Of a stretch of DNA of 64,000 nucleotides, positions 47,451 through 58,815 are shown one piece after another. The stretch's first letter is position 1. Each line of letters opens with the position of its first letter. Under the pieces are notes generated by a model. That model was not told the origin of the DNA. It saw only the letters and a program-made list of their open reading frames with translations, and did not search any database. The stretch comes from Isoetes taiwanensis (Eukaryota; Streptophyta; Lycopodiopsida; Isoetales; Isoetaceae), in assembly GCA_021234155.1 (NCBI GenBank), contig JAJEKV010000054.1, forward strand, positions 1,360,001-1,424,000. The letters are read 5' to 3'. A program made the position numbers and the translations under genes.

Positions 47451-50400
47451 ATGAAGCTATGGCGTGGTTCAGAACGGGCCGTAGAGGCCGCACAGCGAAG
47501 ATTACATTCACCCTCTTCAGCCAACAAGGTAAAAAACATAGATTTCTTTTCTTGAAGCTTTTGTTTCTTAAAGGTGAAAATAACATCGGATGTACATTTA
47601 TAGGCACATTGCCAACTATATTCAACTCAAACCTGCATAGATTCAATCAGGTAAGGAATTGCAATTGCTGATCTGAGCCAAAGGATATTTGTATTTGATA
47701 CAGTCCTTCATTTGCAGGGGTCTGAGCAAACAGGGATTGCTTTACGAGGCTCTAATATCTGCAGAGACTATGCAGCAGCAGGAAATTCCACTGTCCAGAG
47801 ACCATGCTCATTGTCTGCTGAGGGAGTGCATGAAACAACCAGACCTAGAAACGTGTAGGCGAGTGCACTGGCTCATTGGACAAAGTAAGCTTGACTCAAT
47901 TGAAGTTTTGGCCAACCATTTAGTTCGCCTTTTTGGCATGTGTGGAAGCCTGGCTGAAGCAAATGAGGCTTTTAGCAAGGTTGAAAAGCCTACTGAATAT
48001 ACTTGGACTGCAATTATCACAGCCCATGTGAAGCATGGGCAAGGTAAAACTGCTCTAGATTTCTACCGCCGAATGCTAGTATCAGGTGTCAAGAGCAATA
48101 CATATGCTTATGTTGCGGCCTTGCAATCCTGCACGTTAACATCAGATCTCAATCAGGGAAGAGAAATACACAAACGGATAATTGAAAATCAACTTGGGAC
48201 TGATTCTTATGTTGGGAGCACATTGATTGATATGTATGCCAAATGTGGGAGTTTAAGTGAGGCCCAAAATGTTTTCAACCACATTCCGAATGCGAATTTG
48301 GTATCCATTGGTGCCATGATCTCTGGATATGCACACCATGGGCAAGGCCATCAAGCTCTAGAATGTTTTGACAACATGCAAGAAAATGGCCTGAATCCAG
48401 AGAGAATCATTTTTCTGAGTATTCTGAAAGCCTGTGGGAAAGTTGGGGCTATAGAACGAGGCCGAAGGATCCATGATAAGATAGTTGAAAGCGGGCTAGA
48501 ATTTGATATTTCTTTGGGGAATACATTGCTTGATATGTATGCCAAATGTGGAAGCTTAGAGGAGGCACAGAAAGTCTTTAATCAATTGCCAACTGGAAAC
48601 TTAATATCGTATAATGCAATGGTTGCAGGACATGCCCAGAATGGCAATGGTCTCCTTGCTCTAGCATGCTTTGGTGCTATGCAGCATGAAGGCATACAGC
48701 CAGATAAATTTACATTTTCAAGCATTTTGAAAGCTCTAAACACTATGGAGTTGGGTCGTTCTATTCACGTGCAGATCAGAGAGAATGGACTTGAAACTGA
48801 TGCATTTGTGGGAAGCACGCTTGTTGATATGTATGCTAGATTTTTCAGCTTAGAGGAAGCACGCCACATCTTTGATCACATGGCTAACCGAGATATCGTC
48901 TCATGGGGTGCAATTATTGCCGGATATATTCAACATGGGAAATGTTGCGCTGCCTTGCAATGTTTTGATGAGATGCAGTGCGAGGGTTTAGAACCAAATG
49001 AAGTAATATTATCAAGCCTTGTGAAGGCTTGTGCTAGCATTGGGACCCTAGGTCATGGCAGATACTTTCATGAACAAATCATTGATAGTGGTCTCCAATG
49101 TAGTATTTTCTTAGGAAATACACTTGTTGATATGTATGTTAAATGTGGTAGCTTGGAAGAAGCACAGGCGGGATTTTATAAGTTGGCCAATCGGGATATA
49201 GTGGTGTGGAGTGCAATGGTTGCAGGCTACGTGCATCAGGGTAAAGAGCTTTTTGCACTGGAATGTATTGACCAAATGGAGCATGACAGCATAAAGCCAG
49301 AAAAGGCTACATTTTTTAGCATACTACAAGCATGTGCTAACCTCAAAATAGTAGAACATGGCCGGAGAATACATGAATGGATCATCGAAGGTAGCCTGCA
49401 ATCTGATGTCTTCATTGGCAGTGCATTGATAGATATGTATGGTGCATGTGGTAGCTTGGAAGAATCACACAGGGTATTTGACAAGTTAGCAGTTAAAGAT
49501 GTGGCCCTGTGGAGTGCAATGATTAAAAGTTACATACAGAATGATGAAAGCTTCCTTGCACTAGAGTGTTTTGATGGAATGCAACAGGATGGAATAATGC
49601 CAGACAAAGGTGCTTACCTGAGCATGTTGAAGGCATGTGGTAGCATTAGTTGCATAGAACGCGGGCGTTATATCCATCAAGAGATTATGGAAAGGGAGCT
49701 CCACTACGATCTTTTCCTTGGAAACATGCTTATTGACATGTATGGAAAATGTGGAAGCTTGAAAGAGGCATGTCAGCTCTTTGACATATTGCCAAATCGA
49801 GACATAGTATCATGGAATGCGATGATTGGAGGATTTGCAGAGCATGGTGAAGGCTTCCTTGGCCTAGACTATTATAAGAAGATGCAACAAGATGGTCTAC
49901 AACCAAATGAAAAGACATTTGCGATCATTCTAAAGGCTTGTGGTAGCATAGGGGCGATAGAGCAGGGTCAGCAGATATATGAGCAGGTCATTAAGAATGG
50001 GCTGCAATCTGATATTTTCATAGGAACAACCCTTGTTGATATGTATACCAAATGTGGTAAGCTGGAGGAAGCATGCAGTGTCTTTGATAAATTGCAAAAC
50101 CGTAATGTTGTATCATGGAATGCTATGATTGCTGGCTATGCAGAATGTGGTCAGTTTGAACTTGCTAAAAGGCTGTTCAAGACTATGCAGCAGGAAGGAA
50201 TTAAGCCAGATAATGTAACATATGTAATTCTTCTTAGTGCATGCAGCCATGCAGGCCTTGTTGATGAAGGTTGTGAGTACTTCAGGTCTATGCTAGAAGA
50301 CCATGGTTGCATGCCCAATGCTTGTCATTATGCATGCATGGTTGACCTTCTTGGCAGCACAGGACGCTTGAATGATGCTGAGAATCTCTTGCAATCCATC

Positions 50401-51027
50401 GAGCCTGATATTATTGGGTGGACGTCTTTGCTTTCTGCCTGCAGGAAATATAGTAATGTAGAACTAGGGAGAAGATGCTTTGATATAATTCTCCAATTAG
50501 ATCCACAATATGCATCTGCATATATGCTCATGTCAAGCATCTACTCTAATGCTGGTATGTGGAAGGAAGCTGCAAAAATAGAAGATATTCGTTGTAGATT
50601 TGGTGCATGGAAAAAGCCAGCAAAGGCATGGATTGAGATTGATAACAAGGTCCATGAGTTTATCGTGGGTGATAAAGAACACCCACAAGCTAAAGAAATT
50701 TATGAGATGTTGAAAACATTAAGCAGCAAAATGAAGCACGCAGGATACAAACCAAAAGTTGACCTGGTCTTGCAGAATATGTCTGAGAAGGATAAGGAGG
50801 ATGCCTTATGTGGACATTGTGAGAAACTTGCTGTAGCTTATGCATTAGTCAGCACTCCACCCGGTACAGCAGTTAGAGCCACAAAAAATTTACGAATGTG
50901 CATGGATTGTCATACTGCAACTGAATTCATCTCTAAAATGGAGAAGCGGGACATAGTAATAAAGGATGCACATTGCACGCATCATTTTAAAGATGGGTCA
51001 TGTTCTTGTGGGAGTTATTATTGGTGA
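47451..51027 (+). CDS. PPR-DYW RNA-editing factor (complete, three exons; KPA-type PG box)
   Basis: Exons 47451-47528, 47604-47650 and 47718-51027 (GT-AG introns of 75 and 67 bp) total 3435 nt: 1144 codons plus stop in one frame. The first 26 residues (MKLWRGSERAVEAAQRRLHS...) are Arg/Ala/Ser-rich, as in an organelle transit peptide. From about residue 100 to 900 P-L-S type PPR triplets repeat every ~100 residues; eight copies of the LxDMYxKCGSLEEA-like motif are visible. E motifs follow, then a PG box reading KKPAKAWIEI (about 1005) where canonical proteins have KKPGCSWIEV. The deaminase signature is HCEKLAVAYAL (Hx E) and CMDCH, and the protein ends DGSCSCGSYYW. DYW proteins bind organelle transcripts and edit C-to-U; the KPA/KP variant is associated with U-to-C editing. 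No frame damage. The target RNA cannot be predicted by eye. Confidence 0.93.
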
Positions 51028-51628
51028 TAATTCAATTCAATGTGCCTAGCTGGATGAACTTGAGCGCTTTTAAAACAAGACATACCTCTCTAAATCTTCG
51101 ACCAGTCAGCACTCACCGCATGAATCGTTTTCCACTGAATATGACGAATTGAATTAAATTGCACAAGTGGAAAGATAGCTTCTGCTAACTGAGGTTTTCC
51201 ACTGCAACGATGGTGGCCCTTTGAGAAATTAATATGTGGGTTTTACCACCAATCCAATATTTCTCGCCGTCTTTCTCCTAAAAGTATGTTGTGTCTTTTG
51301 TGATATTTGTACTTTATATCACAAAATAAGCAAGCAAGGTTTATCAGCTTATATTCCTCCTGAAATGAAGGCAATCATAGTTCCAAAACATTATTAGTTG
51401 GAGCAAAGACCTCTACACAAAATTGGTCCAAAAATCACATAGAAAAACCTTAAACTTGTAATAAAACAACCTTAGTGTGTGCCCATTGTTTTGTTGCTTA
51501 TTTAATCATGCAAAAGGCATCTCTGGGTTGAGGATATGTGTTGGGCTGGGAGATGTGAATGCCCCCCTTGGTGGACATGCTCCCACATAGTGGAAGATAT
51601 TGTTAGGATAGATAGATATGTAGATAAA
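51028..51628. other. PPR gene downstream region
   Basis: No gene recognised. AT-rich sequence expected to contain the PPR 3' UTR; nothing else stands out. Confidence 0.4.
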
Positions 51629-51690
51629 TGACATATTTAACAAATTTAAATCTAATAAATGTACTTCAAGGATGCCATGATCTTGGTTCG
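51629..51690 (+). repeat. Terminal sequence of a dispersed repeat (copy c)
   Basis: ATGACATATTTAACAAATTT, then AAATCTAATAAATG, TACTTCAAGGATGCCATGAT. The first part matches 18354-18403. The whole, allowing divergence, matches the outer arm of the foldback element (24822-24865 inverted, and 24091-24110). This is evidence for a repeat family with at least three members in the window. Confidence 0.6.
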
Positions 51691-51969
51691 GGAAATTTTT
51701 CCCCTATTATAGGATTTTTTCCTACACTTTAAAATCTGACAAGGCAATTTCAAAAATTTGCCTACAAATTCCTACAAAGTTCAAATAAGACCAGCAAGTT
51801 TCCTACAATTTAAAATTTGATTCAGAAAGTAGTTTTCGCAGAAAAGTATATTAAAAATAGATTCATAGCTGAACAACTTTAAAATCTGATCCAAAATCTG
51901 ATCGAGACAGTATTTTATACCAGAATACAATATAATTAGCATGACAAGAAGATATAATTTCAGCAAAGA

Positions 51970-53033
51970 TCAATTCTCCAGATCATCGTCCTCATTTCTT
52001 TCATTGTCATTTGCTCGAAGACGCGCTTTGTTGGTTGCTGAGAAGATATGCCTAAATTTTTTGCTTGATTTCCATATTCCAATGGCCTCTTCGAAACCAA
52101 AGTCTTCAAGAACCTCCATGCTTGGAGCTTCAATAGAAACTCGCATTAGAGCATCAGTTGCCCCTGTTTTCAGCCTGTTTCTATACTTGTCTTTGATGTG
52201 ATTCATTTGACTAAACCCTCTTTCACATATTGCTGTACTTGGACATTGAACCATCGCAATAGCTGCTAACTTTGCCAATTCAACATACTTATCCTCCCTC
52301 AACATTTTTTCAGAAAAGATAATTGTCCAAGTATCTAAGAAGTTTTTCCCCTTCCATTCTGTACTTGCTTGTATCTTGAATTTTTGAAATTCAGATCTGA
52401 ACTTATCTTGTGAGACAACGCTACTGAATGTAACTCCTCCAACAACTTGAGGCTGCCCATAAAATTCCATCAGTTTGTTGACCTCTTGCTGACCGAAATC
52501 TTTGATTTGTTTTACACTTCTTGGCATGTGGGCAGGTGATAAAATAATGAAGCAAGATAAAATTTCATGCTCCCGGAATCTCTCGTCCAAAGCTTCCAAT
52601 ACTCGATTAGAAAAAGCCTTCTGAAATTCTACTGCCTCTATAAGATCATTACCTTCAATACTCCTTATCAATTCAATACTTCTAAACATGTCTCCCTTCA
52701 CTGCCCCTCTAAGCGCATCAAGGTATCCATCAGGGAAGCCATAGTCAGGAAGTATGGGATACCCTTTGCTATCTGTTAGAAATCCATTCAAATCTAGTGT
52801 TGTAACTTCATTTAAAAAGTAAAGTTTAATCTGCTCCTTTGTATTGGTTACAAGGCTGCCAACTGAAGTTACATCAACCCAATCGCATTGAAAATCCAAA
52901 CTCAGAGTGGTCAAAAGCTTTAGAATATCAGCCAAAAAATGGAGTATATACACAACTTTAAACTTCCTTAGTTCACTATACATACTTGCATAACTTTCTT
53001 TGAACAATAACATCACAGGCTCAAATGACTCAC
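51970..53033 (-). pseudogene. hAT-type (DUF4371/ZMYM-like) transposase, C-terminal half
   Basis: The minus-strand frame of about 350 codons begins inside the protein (CESFEPVMLLFKESYASM) and runs to the natural stop. It includes SIELIRSIEGNDLI, FRSEFQKFKI and the hAT dimerisation region CPSTAICERGFSQMNHIKDK followed by YRNRLKTGATDALMRVSI. The hATC motif with the third catalytic acidic region defines the superfamily. It continues, after removal of the inserted 4182-bp element, from the N-terminal half at 57216-58412: reading across the junction gives LSRHNAVQKLCES joined to FEPVMLLFK in one frame. Confidence 0.88.
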
Positions 53034-53784
53034 AAGTCGTATTTAATTAAAGTGGGACTCATTCCATTCCCACTTTTTTTTGGAACCCTGTTATTTTACA
53101 CAAAAAGGAGCACCCCGACCCGAAAACTGTCCATAATTCAAATTTTTGTCTGTTAGTGTGCATCCAAGCTTTCTTCCAGTTATCTTGGATAGCGAGTCGA
53201 GAACAAGAACAATGCAACTCAAACATTGGAATTTCATTACAGATTGAAACCAAAGTTCTAGTTGAAAAAGATTCTTAGTTGAACATTTTGGCTCTATTTT
53301 CTTAGGTGGGTAGACAAGAGATCACAAATTCCAACAAAAATTAAGCAAATTGTTTACTTAATCACCCAAAAATACTAGTTTTGAGATACCTTATATTTAT
53401 AAATGGGCTCATTACAATATATATTACAGTGGGTGAAGAGCCCATAGTGGTCGTATGGGCACAATGTACACCCTCTTCACACATGAACCACCTAGTGCAA
53501 AGGGCGCGTGGAGCTCTCTCCTAGACACGGAGCAACTTACAGACGATAGAAATTTGTATGAGGAGTTCCTTTATGGGCCACGTGCTTGTATGTCCAACTG
53601 ATGTCACCACCCTCTTCTCGGCACCTTTCTTCAATGAACTGATCTTTGCATTGCTCCCAAGCATGTACTATCTGGTCGAGATAAGGACTGCAAGAGACAA
53701 AATCAAATTAGTCAAGTGATGATACATGCAAAATAAAATAAAATAAAACACAGTTCTTAGGGCCATTTTTGGAAAATACAGGCA

Positions 53785-54610
53785 TGAAGCCTTTGTCGAG
53801 AAAGGCAGCTCAGAGGGAAAAACACAGGTCAGAAGGCCTTTCTCGACTCGCGAGTCGAGAAAGGCAGCTGAAAGCGAAAAACGCAAGTTTTAGGGGTCAG
53901 AAGGCCTTTGAGTCGAGAAAGGAAGTCGGAAGTTTAAAAACGCAGTTTTAGAGGTATAGGGAGTATTCTTTCGACTCGCCAAATCGAAAGGCAACAAAGC
54001 TTAAAAACGCAGTTTTAGGGTCAGAGTCTTTCTCGACTCGCAGAAGTCGAGAAAGGCGCTCAAAGCCGTAAACGCAGTTTTTAGGGTCGAGGGTCTTTCT
54101 CGACTCGCAGTCGAGAAAGGCGCCTCAAAGCCGTAAACGCAGTTTTAGGGAAGAAGGTCTTTCTCGACTCGCGAAGTCGAGAAAGGCAAACAAAGTTTAA
54201 AAACGATGTTTTAGGGGGTCTTTCTCGACTCGCGAGTCGAAAAGGAAGCTCAAAGCCAAAAACGCAGGTTTTAGGGTCAGAGGTCTTTCGACCGCGAAGT
54301 CGAAAAAGGTCCAAAGCTTAAAAAACGCAGGTTTTAGGGGTCAGAAGGCCTTTCTCGACTCGCGAGTCGAGAAAGGCAGCTCAAAGCCGTAAACGCAGTT
54401 TTAGGGATCGGGAGGCCTTTCTCGACTCGCGAAATCGAGAAAGGCGCTCAAAGCCAAAACACACAGTTTTAGGGTGAAGGCCTTTCTCGACTTCGCGAAG
54501 TTGAGAAAGGCGACTCAAAGCTTAAAAATGCAAGTTTGAGGGGCCTTTCTCGACTCATGAGTCGAAAAAGGCGGCCGTGAGTAAAAAAAAGGGCAATTTC
54601 AAAGCTCAGA
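53785..54610. repeat. Array of about 12 palindromic tandem repeats, 60-70 bp
   Basis: Each unit contains a near-perfect palindrome CTTTCTCGACTCGCGAGTCG + AGAAAG, followed by a linker resembling GCTCAAAGCCGTAAACGCAG then TTTTAGGG. About 12 units are readable, with the palindrome complete in roughly half and decayed by small deletions in the others. The array lies inside the TIR element near its left end. Regular palindromes with CG-rich centres could act as transposase-binding or fold-back sites. Confidence 0.8.
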
Positions 54611-55199
54611 GTCCGAGAAGGTCGAAAATGAATAACCTTCAAACATCCTATGTATTTTCTATGAAAAAATACCCTCCCCATAAACTTCCTACGTATTTTC
54701 CATGAAAAATAGACCCTCCCCCTTTCTAATGGACCATACCATATAGCTATATGAAGGACCATTGGGCTCATATTTAGCTATGTAAAGAGTAATGTCTAAT
54801 GCACATGTAAATAGCAACATATGCACCTATAATGCACATTATAACCTACGAGAGCCTATTAGACCTATGCATTAAATCTATTAATATGCACCTATATATT
54901 AATATGTACTTGTCCCCATTTTGTGTCTTGAACCTTCAAAATGGGTTAAACAAGGTGTAAATTATATCATGATCTTCGCAAAGTTAAATTTTTATCTTAG
55001 AATAAGAATATATGCCTAGAAAACGTGCACCATGGCAACGTAATGTTTAACGTGTGAACATAGTAGCACACACATGAAAAGAGGAAATTGGGGACACGTC
55101 AAAATATAATCCTATATTATTAGCATTTATTTTACACTTTCTTTTTCAACGTATTATTTTACCCTTTTTTTTCTAATACCCCGCCTTTTTTTCCCGCCC

Positions 55200-56500
55200 A
55201 TGGTTGAATTTTAAACTTTGGTACATACCTTTGAGACAGAAGTTCCTTTGTACCACTTGGAAGAAGCTCCCCAACGCCATAGCTCCCACCGGCTTGCTAA
55301 TCAATTTCGGCATGGCAGATTTGCCTCCTCCAAGGTTTGCATATAGTCAGTCATGCCTCATTTCTGCGCAGCAGCAGATTCCTTGATCCTCAAAACCGTG
55401 CTATGGAACCAAGGAACATGCCAACGAGATTTAAGCGATGGATTTCAAGGTGTCGGGGCGCCGGACTGCCGCCATAGCCGAGGTCGAGGTAAGATTTGGA
55501 TTAATAAGGGTAAGAAAGAAGCCGCTTGGAATCCGAATCCCTTAATCTGTTTCTCACTGGAATCCGAACCCCTTAATCTGTTTCTCACTGGAAGAGGGCT
55601 CAGACACAGCCACAACACACAACAGGGGATTTGAGGGGCTCAGACACAACATCAAGAGGGCGATTGCTGCCGAAAGAGCACTTTAGAGGAGGGCCGGAAT
55701 AAGAAGGCCGGAATGGTGTTCAGCGGTGCCGACTATTCTGCTGGCCTTTCCTTGTTTGGACTCTTGCTCTGCATTCCCCAACTGCCTTGCAGGTTCTGCC
55801 TCCATCGCCACTCCAGAATCGTCCACGCTCTTCTCAGGTTCATGCCAAGAAGGAAAATAAATGGGCGGAAACCCAACCCCAAATTTGTTTCAAATGAAGG
55901 GAATCTGGACGAAGAAGAACAAAAAGAAAGAAGTACAATAGATAGGAAGGCGCCAAGCAAAAGACACGCTTTGCCCTTGGCCCTCACCCAACTACAAAAA
56001 CAAAGTGCATTTTTCGGCCGCTGTCGGGAGTAGACCTCGCAAGGCAAAATAAACGGCCCAAGGAGTTAATTAATCCGGCTGGGGCTCGCGACGCCAAGCA
56101 AGTTCACAAAAAGAGAAGCCCTTCGGAAGAAGAAGGTTTCACGGCGTGTTCTTTGAAGCGGGTTCTCGATGCGTTGTTCTCTGAAGGTGTTCATGCTCTT
56201 CCGCCCACGCTTTGGTTGGAAAATTGGAAAGCCGCGCTCGAGGGGTGAAGCCGAAAAAGAAAGGAGAACGTGACGATTGAGGAGAGCGGATCGAAAGGGC
56301 GAGATCAAGACTTGTAGCGAGGATCGTGAGTAATCGAACCAAAGTGCATAAACCGTCAGAGGCTTCTTGTTTGTTCTGGGAGAGATTCGATTGGCTGCGT
56401 AGATTTACCTGCCGGATCTGCTGTCTGCACTTTTCAGGTTCTGCCAAGCAGGTTCGGGATGCGGGTTAGAATGATTTGCAAAGAAGAACTGCCCCAGCCG
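55200..56500. other. Central part of the TIR element, GC-richer, unassigned
   Basis: A few frames of about 80-106 codons are open (e.g. 55713-56033 plus strand, rich in basic residues). None shows a known domain and they overlap frames on the other strand. The higher GC content compared with both ends could mean captured host DNA. No gene can be named. Confidence 0.35.
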
Positions 56501-56756
56501 GAAGTGTTTGCTGGGCCGATCAGACGGGGCAATTTTTTATTGCTCTTTTCGTGCATATGTTTGATGCTGGCCCTTGTCTAGTTGGATGCCTTGGATGCTT
56601 AAAAATAGTTCGGCCTTTCGTGCATATGCTGGATGCTGGCCATTCTCGCCTAGCTAGGCGAGAAATTTTTTTTTTCTTTTTTTATTGTTTAATTAATTGT
56701 TATAAAATAGTATTTATTGATTTAAAATTAATTTAATTCATTACCTTTATGTTTGG

Positions 56757-57070
56757 GCCCGTTTGCCTCTCCCCCTCCCCCATCTTTTGCCGACTTTCTT
56801 TGCACCTCCTCTCCTTTTCCATGACTTGCCCCTCCCCTTTGCCCCTCCTCCTCTTTTCCCCTTTGCCCCTCCTCCTCTTTTCCATGACTTGCCCCTCCCT
56901 CTTCCTTTTCCCCCCCCTCTTTTGCCCCTCCCTCTCCCCTCCCCTCCCCCTCTCCTACCTCTCCTCCCTCTCCCTCCCGTGCTCCTTTGCCTCCCTCCCT
57001 CCATCCTCCCTCCCTTCCATCTCCTCTTCCTTCCTACCATTCTTTCTCCACCATCTCCCCTTCGTTTCTC
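56757..57070 (+). repeat. Polypyrimidine tract
   Basis: About 310 bp are almost entirely C and T, with blocks such as CCCCTCCTCCTCTTTTCC repeated several times. This is low-complexity sequence able to form triplex DNA. The long open frames across it on both strands are an artefact of composition. Confidence 0.85.
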
Positions 57071-57215
57071 GGATTGTTCTTTGTAAATGTTACTGTTGTT
57101 TTTATGAAGAAAAAATTCTATTCAACATTCAATTCAAAAAAAAAAATGTTTGAGTCCCATTTTCAGTCTGAGTCCCAAAATTCGAGATTTGTCCCACTTT
57201 AATTAAATACGACTT

Positions 57216-58412
57216 TCACATAATTTCTGAACTGCATTATGCCTACTTAGCCATCTAAGTAGGCAGTGTGGAGTATGCAAGATCTTCTTGAAGCTCTACC
57301 AAATGTTGACGTCTTTGGCTGCTATTTGAAAAGTAAGTGGCTGCCCCATTGACCAGCTTATCGATTTTGTCACAAATGGATTTACAACTAGCATGTTTGC
57401 TGATTGAACTGACACATAAATTTGTTCTATGTGCCACGCAATGGATGGAAGTCATAAAGGGGTTCACCTCCTTCAATCTAGTTGACACTCCTGTTCTACA
57501 ACCAATCATTACAGAAGCACCGTCTGATCCAAAGCCAAGCATTTTGTTCAAATCCAATTTGCCATCTTCCTTGAGCCTATTGATAAGAGCATTTGTAATG
57601 GTTTCTGCATCCGCTTTCTGCAACCTTAATATGCCTAAAAAGGATTTTTTGGGTTCAAAGTCATCCAAATAACTAGCATATAGAATGAGCTGTTGTGTGA
57701 CACTAACATCAGTTGACTCATCCACCATTATGCCAAACCAAGGGCTTTTTCTAACCTTCTCAAAGGTTTTCTGCTCTAAAGATTTAGAGATGCACTTCAT
57801 TATATCACTGCAAGCTTTATCATCGTTGTACAATAATGGGACATCCACTCCACAAACTCGAAGAAGATGCAATAATGGCACAAACATTGTATATGGCAAG
57901 TCCTCTTTTCCAATCAAATATGCAGATCTGAACAAATTGAGTAGCGCCTGATCAACAGATTCTGCCTTCTTTTCAGCCACCTTATGCAATGAATTTTTCC
58001 CTTGCTTGACCAACCAGACTGCATGCCTATGCTGATCTGATTCAGCGTGGTCTCTAAAAGCAGAAGTCTTCAAATTAGTAGCACCCTCTTTGCCAAATGC
58101 GCTTCTACACTTCGAGTCCTGCTTACAATAACTGCAAAATGCTTTACCTTTATCATGATCAAAGTTCAGCCAATCAAAATCGTCTAACCAAGAATCCCTG
58201 AATGTTTTTCTAGCCAACAAAATTCATTGATGCTTTTCATTCAACTCTTGAGAATGAGCATTAACCTGGTCTGCCATATTTTCCATGTCTGATGAGTTTG
58301 ACTCCCCTTCTAGCTCTTCTTCTACCTCTCTTTGAAAACCAGCCATTTGAAATATAGTTGTTTGATTCTTCTCGATCTGAATTGCACGACGTGCTCTCTT
58401 TCGTGGAGCCAT
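57216..58412 (-). pseudogene. hAT-type (DUF4371/ZMYM-like) transposase, N-terminal half
   Basis: From an ATG at 58412 (MAPRKRARRAIQIEK) the frame runs through an acidic region, meets one TGA (58224-58226) and continues in the same frame. A TTF-type zinc finger follows (WLNFDHDKGKAFCSYCKQ, with a DHAESDQHRHAV segment). The DUF4371 core comes next: KSPWFGIMVDESTDVSVTQQ (first catalytic Asp region), then GFGSDGASVMIGCRTGVSTR and HCVAHRTNLC. The frame shifts near 57270 and reaches LSRHNAVQKLCES, where the 4182-bp element interrupts it. With 51970-53033 it makes a protein of roughly 750 residues, a usual length for this family. One stop, one or two frameshifts and one insertion separate it from an intact ORF. 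Confidence 0.88.
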
Positions 58413-58558
58413 AATAAGACTAGCAAAAAAGACTACAAACTTATAAACATCAAAATAATGTGCAAAAATATCTATAGCATACCATAGCATAGCAAGCATC
58501 TGCCCGCAAGGAAATTAAAGTAATAAAAAATCAGTATGTAACTAAGGTATTCTTCAGT

Positions 58559-58815
58559 GCAGCAAGAAAAATATGTGAAAATGCAACCATGAACTACAAA
58601 CTACAGTGACCATGAACTACATATAAGCAAAGAACTACAATAAGCATGTGCAGCAAGAAAAATCAGAAAAATGCAACCATGAACTACAGTGACCATGAAC
58701 TACATATAAGCAAAGAACTACAGTAAGCATGTGCAGCAAGAAAAATCTGTGAAAATGCAACCATGAACTACAGTGACCATGAACCAAATATAAGCAAAGA
58801 ACTACAGTAAGCATG
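58559..58815. repeat. Three tandem repeats, 83-91 bp
   Basis: Units at 58559-58649, 58650-58732 and 58733-58815 each start GCAGCAAGAAAAAT and contain ATGCAACCATGAACTACAGT and ATATAAGCAAAGAACTACA. They lie just upstream of the hAT transposase start and may be its subterminal repeats. Confidence 0.85.

Larger units (their letters stand above)
53034..57215. mobile_element. 4182-bp TIR element inserted in the hAT gene, family unknown
   Basis: The two ends are perfect 25-bp inverted repeats, AAGTCGTATTTAATTAAAGT + GGGAC (53034-53058, and its reverse complement at 57191-57215). They are flanked by TCAC on both sides (53030-53033 and 57216-57219), a 4-bp target duplication. Excising the element with one TCAC restores the hAT reading frame exactly. 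The subterminal regions repeat GGGACTCA. No transposase is seen inside; the interior holds a palindromic tandem array, unassigned sequence with short frames (55.2-56.5 kb) and a pyrimidine-rich tract. It is a non-autonomous DNA element. The 4-bp duplication does not fit hAT (8), Mutator (9), CACTA (3) or Harbinger (3); Sola-type elements do use 4 bp. Confidence 0.8.

Noticed and set aside
53785-54610. Palindromic array considered as a CRISPR or integron-like array
   Set aside because: Linkers are also repeated, there are no unique spacers and no associated genes; it lies inside a plant DNA transposon.
56749-57153. Pro/Leu/Ser-rich frames of 100-134 codons
   Set aside because: They are produced by the pyrimidine tract; frames on both strands are open for compositional reasons.
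58559-58815. Regular repeats that could suggest a CRISPR array
   Set aside because: The units are contiguous 83-91 bp tandem copies with no unique spacers, in a eukaryotic genome with spliceosomal introns.
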